Notes under the pieces: model-generated | The model's database searches: none | What the model was told of the DNA's origin: nothing | The model's input: the letters and a program-made list of their open reading frames with translations, nothing else | Source of the DNA: Eleginops maclovinus | Lineage: Eukaryota > Chordata > Actinopteri > Perciformes > Eleginopidae | Direction: 5' to 3' | Length of the DNA stretch: 64,000 nucleotides | NCBI RefSeq assembly: GCF_036324505.1 | Contig: NC_086360.1 | Location: 7,237,226-7,301,225, forward strand | Program-made: the position numbers and the translations under genes | Shown: positions 53,746 through 64,000 of the stretch, piece after piece | Numbering within the stretch: position 1 is the stretch's first letter | Layout: every line of letters begins with the position of its first letter

Positions 53746-54867
53746 CAATGGTAATGATATGGTAATTTTTAACCAACGTTCTACATCAGCAGTCCTGGTA
53801 TTTTAATGCTATTAACTAAACGAGGTTTAACACTTTGTTAATAATTAATTCTGACTAATGAAACTAAACTACTCATGTGGTAGCTTCCAACACACTTGAA
53901 AACATTGAGGTGTAGGTGGTCATGGTTTAAGGGTCAGGTTGGGCTCGAGTGGAAGCTATTGTTGACTAATTGAAAGAGTTTCTAGTTACTGCTCAAAGGC
54001 TGAGTGACAAGCTGCCAATCATAGAGGCACCAAGAACGGAAAGCAGACAGGGGGAGGGGAAGCGATGCGCAACACGACTAAGCGTTGAACAGTTGGATTC
54101 CCCTTTGGTTTTATGAACAGAACACCACTTAAAAGGAAAGGATAAATGCAGATAAGTCTGTCATGCAAAAACTGTAAAGGAGTGACCACAACTATAACTG
54201 CGTTTAAAGAACTTCCTAAAGCTTACAGTGGTTCAAAAAGACATGATGACTTTTATGGTTTGCCATATGTAAACACTATATGTTTAAATTAAGGCATTTC
54301 TGTAACAAAATCCTACATCGAATGCATTAAGTCAATCGTTTTCACTTAAGAACTGATTACCTTCAGGTTAGAGCTAGTAAATGCTAAATATGGGAGAACA
54401 GTGACTCAGCACAAAGTGGCAGGATTGGGACAAGACCAAAAGAAATTAACTGGGACCAGTCAGGACTGGAAGAAACCCACTACGACACATGTGATTGTGT
54501 GGTTTGGAGTTGTACCAACGAAACGTTTCAAATCTGTTCAGGTTAATGCTCTGTCAAATCCCTGTCTTTGCTCTCTTTGTAAAACCTTGCAGTTACTGCC
54601 CAGACCTCTGTCCCAGTGGTGCTATTCTTGAGGTGCCCTACATTTTGATTTCGACAGAAATGGCGACTTGCAATGCCAGGAATTCATGCCTCGAGGGGGG
54701 AGGTGATATATTTGGACGTGGTGCTGCATGTTGCCGAGTCGTACAGTCCTTCACTCTGGGGCTATACGCTGTAATTCAACAGCATGTCATTCCTGGCAGC
54801 ACCCCTGCAATAAGTCTTCCGTTATTTCAATATGTCAGGACGCATCAGTTCCTGAATTGCAGGAGGA

Positions 54868-54960
54868 TATAGTAACATTTACTCAAGTACTTCAGTGCAT
54901 TGTTGAGGTATCGGTTCTTTCTCCTTCATCATCACTACATTATGAAAATATACTTTGCAG
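54868..54960 (+). repeat. Second fragment of the same fish repeat (5' part)
   Basis: ATAGTAACATTTACTCAAGT, then TTGAGGTATCGGTTC and a CT-rich stretch, match the opening part of the repeat whose closing part is at 53.5 kb. It is probably a separate copy, because the order is reversed. Confidence 0.45.
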
Positions 54961-55644
54961 GTTGTAGTATAGTCAAACATGTCTTGGATTGACCATTGAT
55001 ATAGATAACTATTTGAAGTTGGATGAAAACTTCATCATTCAAATGCAACCAATAACTCGACTTGTTTCTAATTTTCAAATTTTGGTTATTGTTAAAGGAT
55101 CCTGTCCCCCGTCCCTGTCCCATGCCCTCCAATGAAGTGAATGGGGGAGCTGTGGCTTTCTGGGAGGAGATGTCGGCCAATCTTCATAAAATGGTATACT
55201 ACAAAGAATTAATCTGCAAAACAGAGTCCAAAAGAAAGTAAAACAGCAGTAGTGGATCTTGCCCTGCCTAAGTCACCGTTAAGGTGTTCTTGACTAGAAA
55301 ACTACATAATAGATTAAGATTTCACAAAAGCACAAGATATAATAAAACACGGCAAGCATCTCTTCTTTATTTTAGCTTGATGATAGAAATGTATTATAGT
55401 CTTTATCATTACATCTGTTGCTCTCCATTGGTTTTACATTCCAAATGTTTATTTGCTGCTTGCCATATTCAAGCCGTTCCCAACAAGTTAGTCAAATAAG
55501 AGTGACCACAGGAAGTCGTGTTTCCATCACTGCTGATCAGAGAAGGAGCGGATAAACACACTGACTACTTCAGGGTCATTTGTCACAAGAACGAATACCA
55601 ATTGTAGAAGAATACAAAAGTGGTTGTTAGTGTGGTCCTAACAT

Positions 55645-55694
55645 TGGAGGAAGACAATCTCCTATTGTTTACAATAGGAGATTGTCTTCCTCCA
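55645..55694. repeat. Perfect 24-bp inverted repeat with a 2-base loop
   Basis: The left arm 55645-55668 begins TGGAGGAAGACAATC, and the right arm 55671-55694 is its exact complement. Only TT (55669-55670) separates them. The flanks add weak further pairing. It could form a cruciform in DNA or a hairpin in RNA. Confidence 0.95.
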
Positions 55695-56032
55695 TTGACA
55701 GCTATGTTTTGTACATGATTTAAGTGTGTAAGCTTACATGCGCTGACAGGATTAGGATGTTTTAGGTGACCTGAGGGTGACGTCACATACTGTTTACAAC
55801 CAGCATTTCAGGCTCCTCTGAGGACAACTCTCTGCGTGGGACAGTTCTGATTCATCTGTTACAGGATCTTGGAGACAGTTGACTGATGAATGATTTAGTG
55901 CGGATTTTGAACATCAGCCGAACACAGTCTCCCCTTACCTCTTACAACTTGTCAGAGGAAACTTAACCAAAAGAAAGACTCTTCTCTGTGGGAAAGTATG
56001 AGGAATTTCTCCTAACTATCTAACTTAGCACT

Positions 56033-56110
56033 GCTCGATTTGGAAAAAAGCATAAATTGCGATTATTTTGACTGGTATTTCAATTGCCTCCTGACTCGAT
56101 TATCGGTTTG
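56033..56110 (+). repeat. Possible hAT-type repeat end
   Basis: TGCTCGATTTGGAAAAAAGC, then ATTGCGATTATTTTGAC and GACTCGATTATCGG, resembles the end of a dispersed fish hAT-like repeat made of CGATTAT words. No partner end was recognised. Confidence 0.35.
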
Positions 56111-58687
56111 AAACAAATATCTGGAGAATACTATTTGTAGGTCTCTGCAGAACCACCATACATTTAAAAAGTGTATTTTCAACACATATTTAGACAAATC
56201 TTGTGCTTCTGTCAGTTGTATACTAGTTAATCATTTTGATTTAAAAACATTTCATTTGTGCCTTCCTAATCTATAATCCATCTCACACATAGCACCGCAT
56301 ATTAACACACTATTGCTTTGATCAATACAGGGTTTTTAAAGAGCAAAATAACTGCGTTTCTAATAAAACCCATAAACTGAAGAGCATCCTTCTGCAGTTG
56401 GGCTCAGGGTGGTGCGTCCATCATACAGTACTACAGTAATCATACTTATTTTCTTGTCAATCACCGCACTAATATTTATGTAACCAGGTCACACAGGTAA
56501 TCGTGTTTACATGCCATTGTGGTGAGTAAGTAGGTAAATCCACATAAACATGCCGAAGGTCAGTAATCCATTTTCTCTTAAACCTTGTATTGAGAGCATG
56601 GCTGCAATAGTGATAAAGACCTGTTTCTTTCCCTGTATGGAGTGTTTGTAATGCACACTTATGAATTGAGATTAGATAAATGTTTACCTACAAAAAGGTA
56701 AAGGAAATCAACATTCTCCAGGATAAATCTATATGGGTATATCGAGTTACTCTAATCCTGTGTTACAGAAGCCAGCTTTATGTTAACATGAGGTTTAAAT
56801 AAAAATCAGCTTACTGGCAAAATCTAACTGTAACCTGGTTCCTGAAGTACACGTTAACACTAACGAAGCAAACGGTTTAAAATTGCTGCAAAATCATATG
56901 AAAACGCTGTCTATCTGCCCCATTATACTATGTATAACCAGTGCTTCAATGTGCCTGTCATCAGACACATATAATTGTGCCTTTTTTTAATCAAGCTGTG
57001 ATGTAGACCATAGTGACCTTTGAACGCAAGTTATTATTGAGCATAAATCAAGCTCAACGCCATAACTAATGAAATAAAGAAATTAAGGTCTGGATAAAGA
57101 AGAAAGAGGACACTGATCATGTGTGACAAGGCTGTTTTGCTCCTTTGATTATTTTCACCACACAGCCTGAGGGCTTCTGCACTTTAATCTGTTTCCTTAT
57201 TTTCCACTTGTTCCTATCTGCCCACCGCTCCAGGTGTTGTGAGGGAGTTCTTCACTTTGAACTCCCAGAAGGGCCTTTTCCTGACTTTGTTCCAACATGC
57301 TGGAACGTCCCACCTGTCTCCCATTTTTCCCACAAAACCCTCCTCCTTTCTCTTCTCATTGCTACACCACCACACTCTTCCCTCCTTAAACACTGGTGAA
57401 CCATATTTGTCTCCACATCCTCGACCTGACAATTACCTCCCTTCAAAGCCAGGGGGGCAGGATGTGTTCTCATGCAGGTACAGGATTGAACATAGTTGCA
57501 GGTATGTCCCTGTTCATCTTGTTAAGCTTTACTGTAATTACGCTGATAACACAGCAGGAACAACGCAGGAGTTCATCATTATTTCGCATGGGAACCGAAA
57601 ACTTCTACCGCTGAGAACCATGTTTAAGGCTTTTTAGGAGAGATTACCAGTTGTTGCAAGACATAGGTGGTGGTTTTGAAGTGCACAGCAGCACAATTCA
57701 TTCATTTCTTACCTGTTTCAACCAACAAGAGATAAGAGTTATCTCATGACTAAATCACCTTAAAGTACAACCTGTGCTGGCATTGAAAGTCTTAAACTGC
57801 TCATTGTTTCATCAAATCTTGGCATGAAGAAATTATCTTGACAACTACCTTGATAAAAAAAGGCAGTTAATGGCAAATGGCAAAAGTGAAAGGTTTTATT
57901 AAATATTGGTTTGCTGTGATTCTGTCCATGTTTTGCATTTATTTTCATAACAAATGTGGACGTACCTCTGTCCAAACAAAAAAATGTAAAGCTCAAACTC
58001 ATCATTTAAGTGAAAATGTTTAAAAGTATGAAGGAGGGCAAGCCTTGGCAACCTGCGCAGGTGAACAAAGCGACATCTCGTCAGTTGGAGCCTCAAGCCA
58101 AACACGACCCTTGAAAGATTCAAATGATTTGCAGGCCAGGATACGAGGACTTTGCAGTTGGGTTTTAAGATTATAAAACAAAAGTAGCACTCCTGAAAAA
58201 CCCTGAGTGTTCGCCAATCCCCAGCAGAACCTCGGGAATAAAGCTCATCAAAAACTTCTCTCAAACTTTGCAAAGAACCTAACCTTCAATCAAACAGAGC
58301 AGCGGGGGCCGATGGCTCTTCCTAGAGCAGACGGGCCCTCCGCCCAGCTGCATCATGCTCTCTCTCACCACCATTATCATCCACAAAGTCAGTATGAGGC
58401 ATGCATTATAGATGAGACACATCTTCTCGGCTACATCTCCGACCACAGAGGATAGTCAGCAATCCCTACTGATAATATACATGTGCACACTTTTTACCAT
58501 TGCACATACACACAGCTTCACCCGTCACTCATGCTAACCGGATGATGTCCGCTTTGAATAATGCATTAGCAAATACACATTAGACTTCACGGACAGATCC
58601 AAGATCCTAATTGTTAGAGCGGACGGGGAGGAAATCTTAAACAGTTATACCGGAGGTAAAAAATAGGACAAGACCGGGTGGTTTCAC

Positions 58688-58723
58688 CTACCGCATACAG
58701 CGATCCATCGTAGATACAGGCTC
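58688..58723 (-). CDS. fras1: Coding exon 2 (36 bp), start of first VWC domain, probably fras1
   Basis: Seen: on the minus strand a strong acceptor (a CTAATG branch-like word, a CT-rich tract, then CCTAG) is followed by 36 bp and the donor TAG|GTGAAA. The exon is phase 1 at both ends. Joined to the single G left by exon 1 it reads GACIYDGSLYAVG with no stop. The Cys-x-Tyr-x-x-Ser-Leu pattern matches the start of a von Willebrand C domain, and I recall mammalian FRAS1 as GACVYQDSLLAD at the same distance from the leader. Alternative: a second possible donor, GCG|GTAGGT, lies 5 bases earlier and would change the phase. The next exon, which should hold the CxxCxC core, was not found to the left, so it should lie outside the window. 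The splice signals and the frame match to exon 1 support a real micro-exon. The gene name is inferred from 13 residues. Confidence 0.5.
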   Translation of the reverse strand, partial: EPVSTMDRCMR

Positions 58724-61700
58724 CTAGGATGACAGACAAAGGGGAGGGAGAGAGAAAAAGCATTAGCATTGGAGTCCACTCATGTTCACACTTTTCCAAA
58801 AATGTTTTATTTTTTAAGGATTATGTAAACCTGTCCACATAAAGCTGTTATGCCATGTGTATCGCTAAGTGTTCAACACATCTCTGTAACACTGATTCTG
58901 AAACCCAACAGGAGAATAATCCATGGACAAATATTTAAACACTCCTTGACTTCATGCAAAGCCATGAAATACCCAAACTTTAAAGTTCACATATTCCAGG
59001 AATTCCGATTCGACTGACACGCAACAACATTGAAGTTTGAGATATTGGAGTAAAAATTTATTATTTGCTCAGGCAGGTAAATACTGAAACAAAACGCTTT
59101 ACTAGACGCTTTATCCACATCAACACTGCCTTTCAAAGCTAAAGCTAGCAGGAAGAGTAGGAAAACACAAATCTCAGTAACCTTTGGTAATCATCATTAA
59201 ACACTGAAATGCCTCCCTTACTACTACTTATTAAGGCTACTCGATCACAAAACATCAAGAAAGCAGGTATATTAAAAGAAACCAGGCACCTAGCATAATA
59301 ATCCCTGTTGAGCAAATAGGAAAGAGAAATGTTGAAACAAATCACATTTATTTTAACAAGCCAAGGTTACTCAACTCCCCATTAAGGACATGCACTCATC
59401 ATTGCCTGCTAAATCTCAAACTAACTAGCAGTATTTGAACAAAAGTCCCTAAAGTTAAAATGCTAACTAGTATTTAGCTCATTTTAGCTAAAATCTCTTT
59501 GACAAATGATACCACAGAACTACCAGTAAATACTCGTCTTGATAATTTCTCAAAAATACACTTTACCTGATACTGTTTACCTAATGTTATCATTTCAAAT
59601 TAGAATTAGAAATGTAAGTCTTTTTGTTTGGTCTGCAAACTTCTAAATTCAGTATTTACCCAAATTTATAATGAAGTGCATCATGAACAGTTGCCTTTTA
59701 GGGCTTTTAGAACATATCCAATCAGGTATTATGTGACCTTTAAAGTGAAATGACAGTGTGCTGATGATTATCTCTGCTCGATTTGAAGGCTAAATGTTAA
59801 GAAAAAAAGGAAAGACAGAGGGACACGTGCCTGAGAATCAGCCTGAGGTCTGGGCCTCACAAAACTCGACTGAAGCAACCTGAGACGCCTCAGGGGGAAA
59901 AGCACAAGCTGGTACAATAGAAGTAAACATTTACTGTAATGATTCAGATACACAAACACATGAGTACAGTTGTACAGCGAGTCTGTTTATAATGTTGCTG
60001 CTTCATGCTGTCATCTCTTTATCTTTTAAATTCAAATTATAATCTAATTTATTATCAGCTGTGGAAATATATACAGCAGTGAAAGCTGTTGCCAAAAGCC
60101 AATTAACACTTTTAAGCGACTTTAAGTTAGTGTGATATGAGTGGTGAGTGAGTGTAATTCAATTTGCAGTTTTAAAAGATGTGTAATATTCTGAACTTGC
60201 TTGTGCAAGTATACAAATAGGGATTCCTGGCACACAATACCTACTAGCAAGGTGCATGGAAATACTTGGCAATACAAATAAAACAACTTAAAAACTTAAC
60301 TTGGCGTTAAAATAAACCCTTGTTACTCTACAATTGATTTACTTCTGTATATACTATGGTTTAACAGTTCAACATCTCTGTCTTATTCAACATATATTTC
60401 AATCAGACACTAAGGCGTTACTCCAAAAGAAGCCAGATACAGCGTTTCAGTTCAAGTCTTCGGTTTTATGGAACCATCATTAAGAATTAAAAATAAAAGC
60501 TTGAAAACTGCATCATAACTCTGACCTTTTTGGAGTGACTCTTCAAATCGTTCATGTTTTGGTTCTGACCTAGTCTGAAGACAGAACTACGAGAAATTTC
60601 TTAAAATGTATACATTTTTGAAGGTTTAGGAGGAAGATCACAGAGGATCATAGAAAATATTCAACATGTTTGAGTAAATTATTTATATTTTGGGAACAAC
60701 TGTCCTCTTTAGAGAATCTTTCTCATTTTAGCAAACACAACCTTAAACCCAACAACACAGAACTGCTGCCTGACTCCCCTCACAGCAAGCACTCTTTCAT
60801 TTAAAAAAAACATATGAGAGGATAGTTTCTTCTATATTGCATCCAAGCATTAAACTGCTTATGATGCTGGGGAAGTGGCACCTTGCGCTCAAAATAATCT
60901 GGTAACTTGGTATTGTGATAGAGGTTTTGATGCCTAGCCCTAACTCACAATCAAGTAAACTTTGACCTGGAATTGTTTAGGATAATAATCCTGTAGATGC
61001 TCAGAGCCACATGTAAATGAGTCTAAACTGAAAGCCCAACATGACATAAATGTGTTTTGACTCCAAACAGGAAGCACTCTCTTCATCCCAGCATGCACTT
61101 GATGTCGATAAAATTTCAACTTTTATAACTACTTTGCTCTGGTTGAACCAACGCCAACAAGCTCTGTATGCAGTGGAAGGAGCATCTTTATGAAAGTTTG
61201 AATTTAACTGATCAAGTGCTGCCAAGAAGATTGGATGCTTGCCGAGATGGATGAGAGAAGATGCAAATGATTTTGGAAATGTATTTTAAAAAGTCTGACA
61301 TTTTGCAACAGCATGTGACCAGAGACACATTCACCTGCCGGATTTTGAGCATGCAGCCCGACTCTTCCCCACAGGCACCCGACTGTGATGTTAACAAGCA
61401 CGAGTTTGATTCAGTGAAACCTTGAATGGGGCAGTTCAGTAACAGCTGCTTTAGATTCTGCTCCTCAAAGTCTTATGCATTACAAGTCCTCTGATGGGAA
61501 AACTGTAGCTGTGCATGGGCAGACCTTTTAAATGTGATGCAGAGAGATTAATATTTCAATGGCACAGAGGGCCAGGAGCTGCAACACTTTTCAATATGTT
61601 TGGATATTTAAGAAAATGCAAGCAACTGCTGATTATCATCATTAAAGCAGATCCCTCAGCTGGAGGATTTTTTTTAAATGTAGGCCTACATAAAACAGTT

Positions 61701-62834
61701 CATCTTAATTGTGTTTTTCAGATTCAAAGCATGCTGAAAAACAGCTTGAACAGTAAATCTTCTACTTTTCAACATTCAACTCAGAAGTGCAGATGTTTTT
61801 ACCTGCAAATAAAAAAATAATTTATGTAAGAGAATAAATCTGACTATTTTGAGTACAAGGTGCTCTTTCCCAGGAACGATGATCAGCTAAACTCCACTTC
61901 ATGATGTAAAATAGAGGAGAAAGTCCTCTCAGATGGAGAGTGCTCATTTGAAAACCCTATTAAATTGATGTTTCTGTGATATGAAAGTGTTCTAAAAATA
62001 CTAAATTGTGGCGATCGTAGTAAAATGGTTCAAGTTTGGGGTTTGCCAAAAAGTGTTCTTGAATTTTCCATAACTCTGAAGTTTGACGTCACTTCTGTCT
62101 CATTAAGAATAGATTTGCAGCTCAAGAGATGTAAAATATCATCTAAAATTTGATTTTAATAAGGATTTTAATAACTTTGCATACATACAACAACTCGTTG
62201 AAAGTATTGCAATGCTTATACTTCAGTGTCCTAACTCGCAGGAATATACGTTCGCTGAAATGCTGATCTATTGAAGTATAACGTATAAAACCACTTAAAA
62301 CATTATTTAATGCCTTCTGGCTAATTTGACTGCTCTGAGCATGGATGCTTATGTATGTATTCAGCATCACTTGAATATGTACAGGTGCTCACTCAGACAT
62401 CCTATCAAATGACTGTTTGTGAGATTTGAAAACTTTGAATTCACTACTTTTCTATTTTGGGATACTTTTCAAATGGGGAAGCTTGACTGGCACACATTTG
62501 AATCCCTGCTCTGGACCCTGGGAAATTACAACCTGCTCAGGGGGTCCTAGCAGCTAGGGTCCTGGCCCACTCCAGGGGTCCTTCAGGGACTCCAGGGTGT
62601 TCTGGCAGTCTTCAGGAATAAATTACATTCACTGCTGCCAGGGTCAAAGGAAACTGTTCCAAATTTTCAGAAAAGGTAAAGCAAGCCTGGACAGACTTAT
62701 GATTCAGTGCTGAAAAAGTGGCCAACATAGAAGTAAATGTGAATTTGGGGTGTCATGTCAGAGTGCATAGTGGTCCCTAATAACCCTTGACCTACATAAC
62801 AACTGGTTTGGTGAAAAGAGAGCAAAATACTAAC
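58724..62834 (-). other. fras1: Intron 1 of the putative fras1 gene
   Basis: This 4.1-kb interval lies between the GTTAGT donor of exon 1 and the CCTAG acceptor of exon 2. It is AT-rich non-coding DNA with short frames only. I saw no transposon ends, tandem array or RNA gene. A CT-rich tract of about 30 bases precedes the acceptor on the minus strand. Confidence 0.45.
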
Positions 62835-62901
62835 CATGTATGCCCCTGGGGACGGTTAGGATCCCAACCAGAGCTCCAGCCACTATCCACCATGCACCCA
62901 T
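62835..62901 (-). CDS. fras1: Coding exon 1 of a secreted protein, probably fras1 (signal peptide)
   Basis: Seen: on the minus strand an ATG at 62901 sits in a good Kozak context (ACCATGG) and opens a 67-bp coding stretch. It encodes 22 codons plus one base: MGAWWIVAGALVG, then ILTVPRGIH. It stops at a donor, G|GTTAGT, at 62835/62834. The protein is a typical short signal peptide with no charged residue before the hydrophobic core. The exon lies just downstream of a CpG-rich, promoter-like stretch. Known: Fras1 begins with MG, a hydrophobic leader and then GAC(V/I)Y at the first VWC domain. It is a very large extracellular matrix protein of the sublamina densa, working with Frem1 and Frem2 in epidermal-dermal adhesion. 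Inferred: joining to 58688-58723 through phase-1 junctions gives that layout. Another VWC-domain secreted protein remains possible. The exon is more certain than the name. Confidence 0.55.
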
Positions 62902-63039
62902 GGTCGCTGCCAAAAAGGGCATTTAAATCCAAATCCAGTCAGGAGGGAAAACGCACGATGTGTGAGTGTGTCTCTGTTTAGTTCATGCAGTTCTCACTGT
63001 GCATTATTCATTTAGCGATGTAGCAGAAAGCAAGCATGA

Positions 63040-63365
63040 GAGATCCAGGAATCGGTGGAGTCGGAGCGCACCGGGTCCGGCTCCACAGTGCTGCGCTCCC
63101 GGCAGGAATGCGGCACAGTCCCGAAAATCTGGAGTAGTATCCAACTCCTGCTTCTTCTTCTTCTTCTTCTTCTTCTTCTTCTCCGCCTGCTCTCGGCTCT
63201 ACCGGTAGGGCACAAAACTCAGGCAGAAAAATAACTACCAAATGCAAGGTGCTTCGTCCTCTCCCCAGCAGCAGAAGCAGCAGCCGGGACGCTTTTAAAA
63301 GCCGAGACGCATGACGACGAGAGGCGGGCGGACTGCGAAGGCTGCGCGGCGTTTGAAGTCACTTA
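63040..63365 (-). promoter_or_regulatory. CpG-rich promoter and 5' UTR region of the minus-strand gene
   Basis: CpG dinucleotides are frequent here, in contrast to the CpG-poor flanks, which fits an unmethylated vertebrate promoter. A symmetric CTTTTAAAAG word at 63292-63301 could act as a TATA-like box. Transcription leftward would then start near 63260-63270 and give a 5' UTR of roughly 360 bases before the ATG at 62901. A CTT/GAA triplet tract (63150-63182) lies inside that leader. The start site is inferred from position and composition only. Confidence 0.5.
63150..63182. repeat. (CTT)n / (AAG)n microsatellite in the putative 5' UTR
   Basis: About ten perfect CTT units on the plus strand. 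Transcribed on the minus strand it would be a GAA/AAG-type tract in the leader. It produces poly-Glu and poly-Arg runs in overlapping small frames starting at ATGs 63247 and 63215. Confidence 0.9.
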
Positions 63366-63598
63366 TTGCGGTGCAGCGATCTTGTTGTGTTCTCCCCCTT
63401 CACTCACTCTTCTTCTAGTGTTTTTTTCTTCTTCTACTTCTTCTCCTTCTTTTCTTGTTCGTCCTTCCCTCCTCTCTCCGGGGGGACGTCCTACCTCTCC
63501 TCTGCTCCACCTCTACCTCCACCACCACCACCCACCTCGCAGACAATATCATCTCACATGATGAGGAACTCTGCTCCTTGGGGATTAAAAGGGGGAAG

Positions 63599-63599
63599 G

Positions 63600-63643
<44 letters not shown>
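63599..63643. repeat. (GTT)n microsatellite
   Basis: About fourteen uninterrupted GTT units upstream of the putative promoter. It is followed by AT-rich DNA to the window end with no gene seen. Confidence 0.9.
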
Positions 63644-63644
<1 letters not shown>

Positions 63645-64000
63645 TTATGAACAAGTGTTACATGATCAGAATTCCCAAAAATAATGAATTCTCTGATTTT
63701 TCGGAAGTTCTTTATACTTTATCTACACAATGTTGTCTTAATGTGGAACTTTAGGTTTTGTATAATATTCAGAATATTATTTTTTATATTTCTTTAATGT
63801 GTTCTCCTTTTAAAATAATGTTTTATTACTCCACGCCTCTATAAGTGACGTCAACTTGTTTTTCATTTTAGATTACTGTAAAGAGTTTATGTAGTAACCT
63901 GGTGGGATGTTGTTATATCATAACACCATTTATTACTTTTTAGGCAATGTTTTATACCAAAATTACATTTTTGCAGATGCGAACTGCATTTATTGGCTAT
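63644..64000. other. AT-rich flank, nothing recognised
   Basis: Upstream of the minus-strand gene. It has high AT content and no frame, exon signal or repeat end that I can support. Confidence 0.5.

Larger units (their letters stand above)
48073..58687. other. Non-coding, part of the presumed intron 2
   Basis: Holds the fish-repeat fragments, the hAT-like end and the perfect hairpin listed separately. No minus-strand exon with VWC cysteine spacing was recognised, though small exons are easy to miss by eye. Confidence 0.4.

Noticed and set aside
57899..58273. 124-codon minus-strand frame just left of putative exon 2
   Set aside because: It lacks VWC cysteine spacing and clear splice sites, so it was not taken as exon 3.

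Overview
This is vertebrate nuclear DNA, most probably from a percomorph-type teleost fish. The evidence is very long CA/GT microsatellites, a Tc1 element of the common fish type, tRNA-derived SINEs, LINE 3' tails of fish type, several TTAA-flanked MITEs, and almost no open coding sequence. Species cannot be named from the sequence.

Only one cellular gene is supported, on the minus strand at the right edge. A CpG-rich promoter (about 63040-63365) drives a first coding exon (62835-62901) that encodes a signal peptide and ends in a GT donor. A 4.1-kb intron follows, then a 36-bp second exon (58688-58723). Both junctions are phase 1. The joined N-terminus has the layout expected for Fras1, a basement-membrane protein of the Fraser complex: MG, a hydrophobic stretch, then GACIYDGSLYAVG at the start of the first VWC domain. 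The fras1 name is tentative. If this model is right, everything left of 58687 is one intron of more than 58 kb, since no third exon was recognised.

The rest is intronic DNA filled with mobile-element debris. From left to right: a LINE 3' tail (about 3 kb), a MITE fragment (7.4 kb), a perfect (AC)86 tract (8.65 kb), a GT tract (10.3 kb) and a Rex1/CR1-like tail (11.7 kb). Then comes a nested cluster at 13.3-15.46 kb, in which a palindromic TA-flanked MITE is split by a near-intact Tc1 transposon and by a second, hAT-like MITE. Further right are a TA-flanked MITE (16.8 kb), a SINE head (21.0 kb), TTAA-flanked MITEs (22.4, 24.5, 28.1, 41.2 and 47.8 kb), a decayed non-LTR retrotransposon 3' end (26.3-27.05 kb) and a SINE inserted inside a MITE (28.2 kb). 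There is also a third GT tract (32.0 kb), a purine-rich then a pyrimidine-rich domain (32.8-34.2 kb), a perfect 24-bp hairpin (55.65 kb), and scattered fragments of a repeat rich in TACTTAAGTA-like words (46.8, 53.5, 54.9 kb).

The Tc1 transposase (13588-14610, minus) is the only long real open frame. All three DDE catalytic residues are present, but the expected ATG reads CTG. No prokaryotic, CRISPR or viral coding system was seen. Long poly-His/Thr or poly-Cys/Val frames over the microsatellites are artefacts.
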